From: Caenibius sp964466155
Lineage (GTDB): Bacteria > Pseudomonadota > Alphaproteobacteria > Sphingomonadales > Sphingomonadaceae
Direction of reading: 5' to 3'
NCBI GenBank assembly: GCA_964466155.1
Contig: CAYXMY010000045.1
Location: forward strand, 1 to 22,129
Length of the DNA stretch: 22,129 nucleotides
Each line of letters begins with the position of its first letter. Positions within the stretch are counted from its first letter, which is position 1. The notes beneath the pieces are model-generated. The model searched no databases and had not been told where the DNA came from. It worked only from the letters and a program-made list of their open reading frames with translations. Shown here piece after piece: positions 8,208-16,262 of the stretch. The translations under genes and the position numbers were made by a program.

Positions 8208-8234
8208 TTGCCGCGCGTGCAGACATGGTATAGA
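8208..8234 (+). promoter_or_regulatory. Possible sigma70-type promoter of typA
   Basis: TTGCCG (8208-8213) and TATAGA (8229-8234) are 15 bp apart, or CTTGCC and TATAGA 16 bp apart. This would place transcription start near 8241, leaving a leader of about 70 nt. The spacing is on the short side, so the call is tentative. Confidence 0.33.
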
Positions 8235-8310
8235 CGGCCGCCGTTCGCGGGTGCAGCATGCTTGGCATCGTCGGTCCCGCCCCCAACAACCGAAAGCACC
8301 GAGCCCACGC

Positions 8311-10137
8311 ATGTCCGTAGAGAACCTGCGCAATATCGCGATCATTGCCCACGTCGACCATGGCAAAACCACGCTGGTCGACCAACTCTTCCGCCAATCC
8401 GGCACGTTCCGTGACAACCAGCGCGTCGAAGAACGCGCCATGGATTCCAACGATCTGGAACGCGAACGCGGGATCACCATCCTGGCGAAGCCGACCTCGA
8501 TCGAATGGAACGGCACCCGCATCAACATCATCGACACACCCGGCCACGCCGATTTCGGCGCCGAAGTGGAACGCATCCTTTCGATGGTCGACGGTGTGAT
8601 CCTGCTGGTGGACAGCGCCGAAGGCGCCATGCCGCAGACCAAGTTCGTCACCGGCAAGGCGCTCGCTCTCGGCCTGCGCCCGATCGTGGTCGTCAACAAG
8701 ATCGACCGCCCCGACGGCCGCGCCCAGGAAGTGCTGGACGAAGTGTTCGACCTGTTCGTCAACCTCGATGCGAGCGACGAACAGCTCGACTTCCCCGTCC
8801 TCTTCGCTTCGGGCCGCAACGGCTATGCCGGTCACGATCAGAATGTGCGCGAAGGCAATCTAACCCCGCTGTTCGAAAAGATCGTCGCGCATGTCCCGCC
8901 GCCGGGCCTCGACGCATCCGGCCCGTTCTCGTTCCTGGCCACGCTGCTGGATCGCGACAACTTCATGGGCCGCGTGCTGACCGGCCGCGTGCAGTCGGGT
9001 ACGCTCAAGATCAACGATCCGATCCACGCTATCGACGCTGACGGCAAGGTTCTGGAAGTCGGCCGCGCCGCCAAGCTGCTCTCGTTCCGCGGGCTTGAAC
9101 GCGTGCCGGTGGAAAGCGCCACGGCGGGCGACATCATCGCGCTGGCCGGGCTTGAAAAGGCCACCGTGGCCAACACCATCGCCGATCCTTCGGTGCGCAC
9201 GGCAATCGCCTCGCAGCCGATCGATCCGCCGACGCTGGCCATGCGCTTTGCCGTGAACGACAGCCCGCTGGCTGGCCGTGAAGGCGACAAGGTTACCAGC
9301 CGCATGATCCGCGACCGCCTGATGCGCGAAGCGGAAACCAATGTCGCCATCCGCATCACCGAAAGCGCCGACAAGGACAGCTTCGAAGTGGCGGGCCGTG
9401 GCGAACTGCAGCTCGGCGTGCTGATCGAAACCATGCGCCGCGAAGGCTTCGAACTGGGCATTTCACGCCCGCGCGTGATTTTCGATACCGATGAAAACGG
9501 CCAGCGCACCGAACCGTATGAAACCGTCGTCATCGATGTGGACGATGAATTCTCGGGCACGGTCGTGGAAAAGATGCAGCGCCGCAAGGCCGAACTGACC
9601 GACATGCGTCCGTCCGGCCAGGGCAAGACCCGCATCACCTTCTCCGCCCCGTCGCGCGGGTTGATCGGCTACCATGGCGAATTCCTGTCCGACACGCGCG
9701 GGACCGGGATCATGAACCGGCTGTTCGAAAAGTACGGCCCGCACAAGGGCGTGATCGAAGGCCGCAACAACGGCGTGCTGATCTCCAACTGCGCGGGCGA
9801 AGCTGTCGGCTATGCGCTCAATGCCCTGGAAGACCGTGGTATCCTGTTCGTGAAGCCGCAGGATAAGGTCTATGAAGGCATGGTGATCGGCGAGAACGCC
9901 AAGCCTGACGATCTGGAAGTGAACCCGCTGAAATCCAAGCAGCTCACCAACTTCCGTTCGACCGGCAAGGACGATGCGATCCGCCTGACCCCGCCGACGA
10001 TCATGAGCCTCGAACAGGCCATCGCCTATATCGATGACGATGAAATGGTCGAGGTGACGCCGCAATCGATCCGCCTGCGCAAAGCGCTGCTCGATCCGCA
10101 CGAACGCAAGAAGGCGAAGCGTAAGGAAGCCGCCTGA
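8311..10137 (+). CDS. typA: Translational GTPase TypA/BipA
   Basis: Ribosome-associated GTPase related to EF-G and LepA that assists 50S assembly and stress or cold adaptation. The 608 residues match the family size. GTPase motifs are in order: G1 AHVDHGKT (13-20), G2 within RERGITI, G3 DTPGHADF, and G4 NKID (129-132). Domain II, the EF-G-like domains III and V, and the TypA-specific C-terminal domain (region with FRSTGKDDAIRLTPPTIMSLEQAI) follow. The basic tail HERKKAKRKEAA is common in proteobacterial TypA. The frame is open upstream to 8179, but the family begins at MSVENLRNIAIIAHVD, so 8311 is chosen; only a weak ribosome-binding site precedes it. It is transcribed alone and is convergent with dodecin. 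Confidence 0.97.
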   Translation: MSVENLRNIAIIAHVDHGKTTLVDQLFRQSGTFRDNQRVEERAMDSNDLERERGITILAKPTSIEWNGTRINIIDTPGHADFGAEVERILSMVDGVILLVDSAEGAMPQTKFVTGKALALGLRPIVVVNKIDRPDGRAQEVLDEVFDLFVNLDASDEQLDFPVLFASGRNGYAGHDQNVREGNLTPLFEKIVAHVPPPGLDASGPFSFLATLLDRDNFMGRVLTGRVQSGTLKINDPIHAIDADGKVLEVGRAAKLLSFRGLERVPVESATAGDIIALAGLEKATVANTIADPSVRTAIASQPIDPPTLAMRFAVNDSPLAGREGDKVTSRMIRDRLMREAETNVAIRITESADKDSFEVAGRGELQLGVLIETMRREGFELGISRPRVIFDTDENGQRTEPYETVVIDVDDEFSGTVVEKMQRRKAELTDMRPSGQGKTRITFSAPSRGLIGYHGEFLSDTRGTGIMNRLFEKYGPHKGVIEGRNNGVLISNCAGEAVGYALNALEDRGILFVKPQDKVYEGMVIGENAKPDDLEVNPLKSKQLTNFRSTGKDDAIRLTPPTIMSLEQAIAYIDDDEMVEVTPQSIRLRKALLDPHERKKAKRKEAA

Positions 10138-10154
10138 TTGGCATTTGCAGCGAT

Positions 10155-10281
10155 TATACCGTTTGCAAGTGTGGGATTTGAAAGCGGGCAGTTTCACCCT
10201 TCTTCGTCATGCTGACCGGTTCAGATTGACGATTGGGCGGGTGAAGCGCCCGCTTCTCGCACCGCATTTGCAAACGATATA
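10155..10281. repeat. 127-bp imperfect palindrome between typA and dodecin
   Basis: The whole interval can fold on itself around a 5-nt centre (10216-10220). Paired blocks, in register, are TATACCGTTTGCAA (10155-10168) with TTGCAAACGATATA (10268-10281, one mismatch), AGCGGGC with GCCCGCT (10183-10189/10248-10254), TTCACCC with GGGTGAA (10193-10199/10239-10245), TCGTCA with TGACGA (10204-10209/10227-10232), and CTGA with TCAG (10212-10215/10221-10224). A GCATTTGCA direct repeat lies at 10141 and 10264. It lacks a T-run and carries no credible gene. It could be a MITE-like or REP-like element, a structured RNA, or a barrier between convergent transcripts. Confidence 0.75.
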
Positions 10282-10431
10282 GCGCCCCCTTCCGGGGCAA
10301 TGAGCGCGCCTCATGCCTCCCATGCATGCTCCTGCAGCCGCATAACGAGACAGCCCGCCGCGCCTTCCCCATAACCGAACGCGAGCCGGGACAGGATTGC
10401 CCGACCCGGACGAGAAACGGCGCCTGGCCCG

Positions 10432-10641
10432 TCAATCTTCCAGCGCGAAACCGATTTTCAGCGTCACCTGATACTGGATGGCGCCATTGTCATCGACGAA
10501 GCCGCGCGCCGCGATCACTTCGAACCAGCGCACTTTCCGGATCGTTTCATGCGCGCGATCGAGCCCCGCCTTGATTGCGCCGTCGATACCTTCACCGGAT
10601 GTGCCGACGATTTCCATCAGCTTGAAGACATGGTTTTCCAT
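10432..10641 (-). CDS. Dodecin family flavin-binding protein
   Basis: Small cytoplasmic protein forming hollow dodecamers that store or buffer flavin and, in some relatives, coenzyme A. The 69 residues match the family. VFKLMEIVGTS, the GAIKAGLDRAHETIRKVRWFEV helix-strand unit with W39 (the flavin-stacking position), and QYQVTLKIGF with Q58 (the flavin-contacting glutamine) are all visible. The start at 10641 is fixed by GAGGAG 6-7 nt upstream; an upstream in-frame ATG at 10665 has no family sequence. It is convergent with typA and divergent from the glycosyltransferase gene at 10872. Confidence 0.94.
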   Translation of the reverse strand: MENHVFKLMEIVGTSGEGIDGAIKAGLDRAHETIRKVRWFEVIAARGFVDDNGAIQYQVTLKIGFALED

Positions 10642-10871
10642 TTCGGACTCCTCTGCCAATTCCACCCACCCGCTGAGCGGAAGGCTACCCCGTGCCGGGT
10701 TTTCTCACAAGCTGAACGGGTTAGGCCGCACCGCCCCCACCCCCTTACCCGCACCGCCATGGCAGGCCCGGCGTGCCTGCTTCCGATGCAGGTCCGGGGC
10801 GTTTTCGTCCCCAGATCGCTGCGCCTAACCTCTCGCCAAGCGGCTTTTCCCCGCCTATGGCCCAAGGCGTG

Positions 10872-12026
10872 ATGGAGATTTCCCAACTGCGGATCGCCCT
10901 GTTCAGCGGAAACTATAATTATGTCCGCGATGGGGCGAACCAGGCACTCAATCGGTTGGTCGGCTACCTGCTGCGTCAGGGCGCGCAGGTGCGCGTCTAT
11001 GCTCCGGTGGTGGCAAATCCCGCGTTCGAAGCGACGGGCACGCTGATCGGCGTCCCGTCGATGGCCATTCCGCGGCGCAAGGAATATCGCATTCCCACCG
11101 GCCTTTCCACTGCGGTGCGGCAGGATTTGCAGGCTTTCGCACCCAACGTCATCCATGTCTCCTCACCCGATATCACCGCCCATCGCGCGGTCTCCTGGGC
11201 ACACCAGCGCAACCTGCCGATCCTCTCTTCGGTCCACACCCGCTTCGAAACCTACATGCGCTATTATGGCCTCGGCTTTACGGAGCCGCTGCTCGAAGCG
11301 ATCCTGCGCCGTTTCTATCGCCGCTGCGATGCCCTTGTCGCACCATCGGAAAGCATGGCTGAAGTACTGCGCAAGCAGCGCATGGGCTTCGACATTTCGA
11401 TCTGGTCGCGCGGGGTGGATCGCGAGATTTTCCATTCCGGCCGGCGCGACACCGCATGGCGGCGCTCCTTCGGCATTGCCGACGATGAGGTGGTGATCGG
11501 GTTCCTCGGCCGCATGGTGATGGAAAAAGGGCTCGATGTCTTTTCCGACACGATGGACGAGTTGCGCAACCGGGGCGTGCCGCACAAGATTCTCGCGGTC
11601 GGAGACGGTCCGGCGCGCGGCTGGCTGGAAAGCCGCCTGCCCGGCACCGCGTTCGCCGGGTTTCAAAGCGGGGCCGATCTCGGCCGCGCGGTGGCCAGCA
11701 TGGACATATTGTTCAACCCCTCGATCACTGAGACCTTCGGCAATGTGACGCTGGAAGCCATGGCCTGCGGCCTGCCCGTGGTCGCCGCTGCGGCAACCGG
11801 CAGCGAAAGCCTGGTGGATGACGGCGTTTCCGGGCGGCTGATCCAGCCCGGGGCCGTCCATCACTTCGCCGAAGCCCTGCGCATCTATATCGAACAGCCT
11901 GCCTTGCGCCTCCAGCACGGCCAGGCCGGTGAAGCGCGCAGCCTCGATTTCGACTGGGACCGGATAAACCACACGGTTGCCGAAACCTATCTGCGGCTTG
12001 TCCGCCAGCGGCAGGGCCATGGTTGA
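10872..12026 (+). CDS. Family-4 GT-B glycosyltransferase (MgtA/SqdX-like)
   Basis: Predicted retaining glycosyltransferase at the inner face of the membrane, transferring a nucleotide-activated sugar to a lipid or glycan. The 384 residues contain both Rossmann domains. N-terminal landmarks are RIALFSGNYNYVRDGANQ, VIHVSSPDITA, and the VHTRFETYMRYYG loop; C-terminal landmarks are IGFLGRMVMEKGLDVF, NPSITETFGNVTLEAMACG (E-x7-E at E287 and E295) and GLPVVAAA. The layout resembles the mannosyltransferase MgtA and sulfolipid synthase SqdX, so a glycolipid product is likely but unproven. The start at 10872 has AAGG 4 nt upstream and fits the family; an ATG at 10857 would add five residues. It overlaps rarA by 8 nt. 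Confidence 0.88.
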   Translation: MEISQLRIALFSGNYNYVRDGANQALNRLVGYLLRQGAQVRVYAPVVANPAFEATGTLIGVPSMAIPRRKEYRIPTGLSTAVRQDLQAFAPNVIHVSSPDITAHRAVSWAHQRNLPILSSVHTRFETYMRYYGLGFTEPLLEAILRRFYRRCDALVAPSESMAEVLRKQRMGFDISIWSRGVDREIFHSGRRDTAWRRSFGIADDEVVIGFLGRMVMEKGLDVFSDTMDELRNRGVPHKILAVGDGPARGWLESRLPGTAFAGFQSGADLGRAVASMDILFNPSITETFGNVTLEAMACGLPVVAAAATGSESLVDDGVSGRLIQPGAVHHFAEALRIYIEQPALRLQHGQAGEARSLDFDWDRINHTVAETYLRLVRQRQGHG

Positions 12027-13338
12027 TCTCTTCGGAGACGAGACCCCTCCCCCTCCCGCACGGGACGAACCCCGCGCGGATGCCCCGCTGGCCGACCGGC
12101 TTCGCCCGCGCGCCCTTTCCGACATCATCGGGCAGGAACACCTAACGGGGCCGGAAGGCGCCATCGGCTGCATGGTCGCGGCGGGCCGCCTCTCCAGCAT
12201 GATCCTGTGGGGGCCGCCCGGCACCGGCAAGACCAGTATCGCCCGCCTGCTCGCCGATGCGGTGGGCATGCGCTATGTCGCCGTCAGCGCCGTCTTTTCC
12301 GGCGTGGCCGATCTCAAGAAAGCCTTTGCCGAAGCCGAACTGGCCGCCAGGGCGGGGCAGCGCACTTTGCTATTCGTGGACGAAATCCACCGCTTCAATC
12401 GCGCGCAGCAGGACGGTTTCCTCCCGTTCGTGGAGCGTGGGACCGTGACTCTGGTCGGCGCGACCACGGAAAACCCCAGCTTCGCGCTCAACGCCGCGCT
12501 GCTCAGCCGCGCGCAAGTGCTGATCCTGCACCGGCTCGACGCCGCCGCGCTTACCGTCCTGCTGGACCGGGCGGAGGGATTGGAAGGCCCCCTCCCCCTC
12601 ACCCCCGCCGCACGCGAAGCCTTGATTGCCTCCGCCGATGGTGATGGCCGCTTCCTGCTCAATCAGGCGGAAACGCTCTATGCCGCGCAGATTGCCGAAC
12701 CGCTCGATCCGGCGGGGCTCGGCAAGTTCCTGCAACGCCGCGTGGCAGTGTACGACAAGGACCGCGATGGGCATTACAACCTCATTTCCGCCCTGCACAA
12801 AAGCCTGCGCGGATCGGACCCACAAGCCGCGCTCTACTATCTCGCGCGCATGCTGACGGCGGGGGAAGAGCCGCTCTATGTCCTGCGCCGCCTCACCCGC
12901 TTCGCCAGCGAAGACATCGGGCTTGCCGATCCGCAAGCGCTGACCCAATGCCTTGCGGCCAAGGATGCCTACGAATTCCTCGGCAGCCCCGAAGGCGAGC
13001 TCGCCATCGTGCAGGCCTGCCTCTATTGCGCCACTGCCCCCAAATCCAACGCCGCCTACGCCGCGCAGAAGGCCGCATGGGCCAGCGCGAAGGAAACCGG
13101 CAGCCTGGCGCCGCCCAGCAATATCCTCAACGCCCCGACCAGGCTGATGAAGGAAATCGGCTATGGCGTGGGGTACACCTACGATCACGATGCCGAAGAA
13201 GGCTTCTCGGGCGATAATTACTGGCCCGAAGGGATGGAGCCGCAGACCTATTATCAGCCTGTGGAACGTGGGTTCGAACGGCAAGTGACCGAACGGATCG
13301 CCTACTGGAATCGCTTGCGCGAAAAACGGCAGGATTGA
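12019..13338 (+). CDS. rarA: Replication-associated recombination protein RarA (MgsA)
   Basis: AAA+ ATPase of the clamp-loader/RuvB-like group that acts at stalled replication forks. The 439 residues match the family. The N-terminus MVDLFGDE carries a DLF motif of the kind that binds the sliding clamp (inference). Then come ADRLRP and IIGQEHL, Walker A GPPGTGKT (65-72), Walker B with sensor region FVDEIHRFN (D121-E122), sensor-1 GATTENPSFALN, and LLSRAQVL. The C-terminal helical domain includes DPQAALYYLARML and RRLTRFASEDIGLADP. The start at 12019 lies inside the end of the glycosyltransferase gene (8-nt overlap), which implies translational coupling. The frame is open further upstream but the family starts here. 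The next gene begins 8 nt after the stop. Confidence 0.97.
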   Translation: MVDLFGDETPPPPARDEPRADAPLADRLRPRALSDIIGQEHLTGPEGAIGCMVAAGRLSSMILWGPPGTGKTSIARLLADAVGMRYVAVSAVFSGVADLKKAFAEAELAARAGQRTLLFVDEIHRFNRAQQDGFLPFVERGTVTLVGATTENPSFALNAALLSRAQVLILHRLDAAALTVLLDRAEGLEGPLPLTPAAREALIASADGDGRFLLNQAETLYAAQIAEPLDPAGLGKFLQRRVAVYDKDRDGHYNLISALHKSLRGSDPQAALYYLARMLTAGEEPLYVLRRLTRFASEDIGLADPQALTQCLAAKDAYEFLGSPEGELAIVQACLYCATAPKSNAAYAAQKAAWASAKETGSLAPPSNILNAPTRLMKEIGYGVGYTYDHDAEEGFSGDNYWPEGMEPQTYYQPVERGFERQVTERIAYWNRLREKRQD

Positions 13339-13345
13339 CTGGCCG

Positions 13346-14218
13346 ATGACTGTGGGCCGCTTTCGCCATTTCGCCGCAATCGACTGGTCCGGCGCGACGG
13401 GGGAACGGCAGCGCGGGATCGCCATCGGCATATGCGATGCGGCAGGCGGTGCCCCTCGCCTCGTCCGCCCCGGGCACATCTGGGCGCGGGCGGAAGTGCT
13501 GGACTGGCTGCTCCATGGTTTGCCCACGGATACGCTTGTCGGGCTCGATCTGGGCATGTCCCTGCCCTTTGCCGATCGGGACGCGTTCTTTCCCGGCTGG
13601 GATAGCAGCCCACCCGATGCGCGCAGCCTGTGGGCGCTGATCGACCGTATCTGCGCCGGCGATCCTCACCTTGCCGCCACCGGTTTCGTCGATCATCCCA
13701 TAGCCAGCCGCCATTTCCGCCGTCATGGCGGGCGAGAGGGCGATCTGTTCGGCGGCGGGCGTGGCCGTTTCCGCGTAACCGAAGCTGCCCAACAGACGGC
13801 AGGGTGTAAACCTTACAGCAATTTCAACCTGATCGGCGCCGCGCAAGTCGGCAAATCGAGCCTGACCGGCATGCGGGTGCTGCACCGGCTGAGCCACGCC
13901 TTGCCCGTCTGGCCGGTCGACCCTTTGCCCGCACACGGATCGGCGGTGGTCGAAATCTACACCGCGCTCGCCGCGATTGCCGCTGGGCGTTCGGCCGGCA
14001 AAAGCAAAATGCGCACGCGCGAGGAACTGAATGCCGCTCTCGCCGCGCTCGATTGCCCGCCCTTCCGGGGCCGCACCCCCATCACCGATCATAGCTCCGA
14101 CGCTCTGCTGACCGCCGCCTGGCTACGCTCCGCCGCCCATCGCGACGAATTGTGGAGCCCCGCCGCAATGACGGAGGAAATTGCCCAAACTGAGGGCTGG
14201 ACCTTCGGCGCAGTTTAA
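13346..14218 (+). CDS. DUF429-like protein with RNase H fold
   Basis: The 290-residue protein resembles DUF429, a group predicted to have an RNase H-like nuclease fold. Evenly spaced acidic landmarks support this: AAIDWSGA (D13), VGLDLGMSLPF (D68), VEIYTALAA (E203), a basic KSKMRTREELNAAL segment, and DHSSDALLTAAWLR (D248, D252) near the end. In RNase H folds such residues bind metals. The match is by pattern rather than search, so function is uncertain. It begins 8 nt after rarA and is therefore probably the last gene of the glycosyltransferase-rarA transcript, which makes a nucleic-acid role attractive but not proven. The start ATG at 13346 sits at the beginning of the first strand, leaving little room for alternatives. 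Confidence 0.68.
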   Translation: MTVGRFRHFAAIDWSGATGERQRGIAIGICDAAGGAPRLVRPGHIWARAEVLDWLLHGLPTDTLVGLDLGMSLPFADRDAFFPGWDSSPPDARSLWALIDRICAGDPHLAATGFVDHPIASRHFRRHGGREGDLFGGGRGRFRVTEAAQQTAGCKPYSNFNLIGAAQVGKSSLTGMRVLHRLSHALPVWPVDPLPAHGSAVVEIYTALAAIAAGRSAGKSKMRTREELNAALAALDCPPFRGRTPITDHSSDALLTAAWLRSAAHRDELWSPAAMTEEIAQTEGWTFGAV

Positions 14219-14270
14219 AGCAAGGGAGCGAACGCACACGGCATCGCTTTTACGCCCGTGCCGAATATGG

Positions 14271-14346
<76 letters not shown>

Positions 14347-14671
14347 TATTTCAAGAATTTACGCGATCGCATGCACGCCCTCGAAGAGCGCCAGCAACCG
14401 CATAGCAACCACCTTGAACAACTGCCCGGCCGAGGCCGGTAGGATCGAGCGGAGAGGCTGAAGCTTTGCGTGCCGATATGTCGTCGGCGTAAGGACACTC
14501 TATATCACCTCGGCAGTCCGTTTCTCGAACGACTGTTGGGTGAGCTTAAATGGTTCGGTGCGTGATGAACTTCTAAAAAGGGAGGTCTTCTATAGACTGG
14601 CGGACACAAGGACTCTGAAGGCTTCCTATTTATGGGAGAAGACAGCCTGTCAGACGGATAGGGGGATCGCC
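14347..14671. other. Intergenic scar between tRNA-Thr and the tandem TetR gene
   Basis: About 325 bp with no intact gene. The middle holds an IS3-family transposase fragment (listed separately). The rest shows no promoter, RNA gene or obvious direct repeat of the tRNA 3' end. At its right edge, TCGCCT (14667-14672) and AGGCGA (14685-14690) form a hairpin over the stop of the tandem TetR gene, without a T-run. Confidence 0.5.
14528..14617 (+). mobile_element. IS3-family transposase fragment (decayed)
   Basis: One frame reads NDCWVSLNGSVRDELLKREV followed by FYRLADTRTL. This aligns with the conserved C-terminal part of IS3-family OrfB transposases, whose pattern is ENG-x2-ESFNG-x-xRDELL...F-x-x-L-x-[ED]A. 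The glutamate of the DDE triad (ESFNG in intact proteins) is replaced by V here. The frame loses similarity after about 30 residues and the expected YNxxRPHSSLGY segment is missing. It is a remnant only; no terminal inverted repeats were found. Confidence 0.6.
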
Positions 14672-15967
14672 TCAGGCCCCATTCAGGCGAAAGCCGAACA
14701 AGAACATCCGCACCGCTTCCGATATCAAATTCTTCCGCTCCTTTTCGGAAGGCTCTGAAACAAAAAGAAAACGACTCCCCAAAGTCACTAGAACGAAAAA
14801 TCGCCATTTGGCTTTAGGGTAAAGATCCCGCCTGATAATGTTCATTTCAACCAATCGGGAGAATGCCGGTTCGAGGATGCAATCCACCCGTCGGGAGATT
14901 TCCCCATGGATAAACCTGCCGATTTCCGGACTTTTTCCCGCCTCAGACATCATCAATTTATGGAGTTCCAGATTATCCTTATTCAGGAAGGAAACGAGAA
15001 TGGCATCCCCCGCCGCCTGCAAAAATGGGATGACCTCCTCATAAACTCCTTTTGTCGCGTTTATCTGCGAAAATGAATTGAATATTATGTTCTTAGATAT
15101 TTCAAAGAACAATTTTTCTTTCGAATTGTAATGCCTGTAAATCGTATTCCTTGGGAATGCTGCCTTGCTCGATATCGCTGGAATGCTGGCTGCGGTATAT
15201 CCCTTTTCCTTGAATTCCAGCCAAGCCACATCCCGCAATCGGTCCCAGTCGCTGGGCAACAGCCTTGTGCGCGACGAAATATCTTCGTCCACTTCTTCCG
15301 CGATCCGAGTCAATCGGAGCCCAGGTGCTTTCAACTTCGGATTTGATCTGAACTCCGCAGTCGCATGTCCATGCAACGCAACATCCGCCACTTCACGAAT
15401 ATGAGCCTGCATTTCCGCTTCACCCAGCGGAGGCTCGCCGGCCATGAAGCGAAGACCGTCGGTGGACAAAAAACCCACGCGAATCGCGGCGAGTTGAGGA
15501 AGGTCGAACGACAGTTGCCCAGCCTCCTTCTTCGCCGCAAAATATGCGTTCAATCCGGGGGTGTTGGACCGGTTGAGATAAGCCGCAATCGCGAGATCGG
15601 GTGCCCATCTGGATGCCGCCAGGCTCGCGCGCAACAACCCAAGGCCACGAGGGACATTGTGCCGGGTGTACATGAAGTGGACCGTGTGCCGGATCGCCTC
15701 CTCCACTGGCCCTTGAACCAGGGATGGGGCCAGACTTGCCTGTTCGCCCATTGAGGCCAGGACATGCACCAGGACCTCGCGCAGGACAGCATCGCGATTG
15801 GCGAAATACTTATAAAATTCCCGTTTGCTCGTTCGCGCCGCAGTCACGATCTTTTCAACCGTCGCCCCCATGTAACCATGACTTACAAAAAGGTTTTCGG
15901 CGGCGCTGACAATTCTCTCCTTCACGCCAAGTTCGTCTTGCGGTCGCGTGAGGCTGATATCGGGCAA
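14672..15967 (-). CDS. Transcriptional regulator: two TetR repressors fused in tandem
   Basis: The 431-residue protein is about twice the usual TetR length and contains two complete TetR units. Unit 1 (about 12-225) opens with RIVSAAENLFVSHGY and a helix-turn-helix ending SKREFYKYFANRDAVL. Unit 2 (about 240-431) opens with DRLRDVAWLEFKEKGY and has a second helix-turn-helix, NTIYRHYNSKEKLFFEI. Each is followed by an all-helical ligand-binding domain. The start is a TTG at 15967, preceded by AGGAG with a 7-nt gap; no ATG precedes unit 1, and a TTG at 16006 has no such site. It is divergent from the MFS operon; an operator-like site with three GTAC boxes lies 71 bp upstream, so it probably represses itself and that operon. 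The ligand is unknown. Confidence 0.88.
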   Translation of the reverse strand: MPDISLTRPQDELGVKERIVSAAENLFVSHGYMGATVEKIVTAARTSKREFYKYFANRDAVLREVLVHVLASMGEQASLAPSLVQGPVEEAIRHTVHFMYTRHNVPRGLGLLRASLAASRWAPDLAIAAYLNRSNTPGLNAYFAAKKEAGQLSFDLPQLAAIRVGFLSTDGLRFMAGEPPLGEAEMQAHIREVADVALHGHATAEFRSNPKLKAPGLRLTRIAEEVDEDISSRTRLLPSDWDRLRDVAWLEFKEKGYTAASIPAISSKAAFPRNTIYRHYNSKEKLFFEISKNIIFNSFSQINATKGVYEEVIPFLQAAGDAILVSFLNKDNLELHKLMMSEAGKSPEIGRFIHGEISRRVDCILEPAFSRLVEMNIIRRDLYPKAKWRFFVLVTLGSRFLFVSEPSEKERKNLISEAVRMFLFGFRLNGA

Positions 15968-16035
15968 CGTGTAACTCCTGAAGGTGGCATACCGACATAG
16001 CGTCAAGCGCCACCTAAAGAAATGCCTTGCGGACT

Positions 16036-16064
16036 TTGGTACGTGTCTGTACTGTACCCATAAT
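16036..16064 (+). promoter_or_regulatory. Predicted sigma70 promoter of the MFS operon
   Basis: TTGGTA (16036-16041) and CATAAT (16059-16064) are separated by 17 bp, the optimal spacing. The operator-like site fills the spacer, an arrangement in which a bound repressor would block polymerase. The start codon is about 200 bp further on, so the leader would be long. Confidence 0.5.
16038..16058. promoter_or_regulatory. Operator-like site 1 (GTAC-box palindrome) at tetR-MFS divergence
   Basis: A 21-bp site with GGTAC at the left end and GTACC at the right end. GTAC occurs at 16039, 16049 and 16054. It matches site 2 (19506-19526) at 17 of 21 positions: both read GGTACG, three variable bases, CTGTA, one variable base, TGTACC, and then CAT. 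Two such copies in front of two transcription units beside a TetR-type gene are strong circumstantial evidence for an operator of that regulator. Confidence 0.72.
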
Positions 16065-16262
16065 GATACACCTTGCCGGAGGGGCTATGGAATATCGTCC
16101 GCGAAGCTGCGCTCCATTTGCCGCTTCACTCTCCTTCGCGAGAGGCGCGTGCCATACTGCCTTGCGAAGGCAGCAGCATGCCTTGGCGCTCCTGAAAGGA
16201 CCGTCGCCTCACTACAGGCCCCTCCCTTCCCCTGCACATAGATTGGCGAGGTAGGGGCCGAC

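Larger units (their letters stand above)
7997..8310. other. Divergent promoter region, TonB receptor / typA
   Basis: About 310 bp without a gene. It holds two overlapping inverted repeats (8105-8152), likely binding sites for a regulator of the receptor, and a possible typA promoter (8208-8234), both listed separately. The AT-rich part at 8100-8132 contrasts with the GC-rich flanks, as expected for a promoter. Confidence 0.5.

Noticed and set aside
10762..10780. GCAGGC/GCCTGC hairpin upstream of the glycosyltransferase
   Set aside because: Short, GC-rich, and of a kind expected by chance in this sequence; no T-run or matching site elsewhere.
11163..12269. Minus-strand open frame of 368 codons, and another at 12370-13557
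   Set aside because: Both are antisense to the glycosyltransferase, rarA and the DUF429-like gene and show the repetitive composition of shadow frames.
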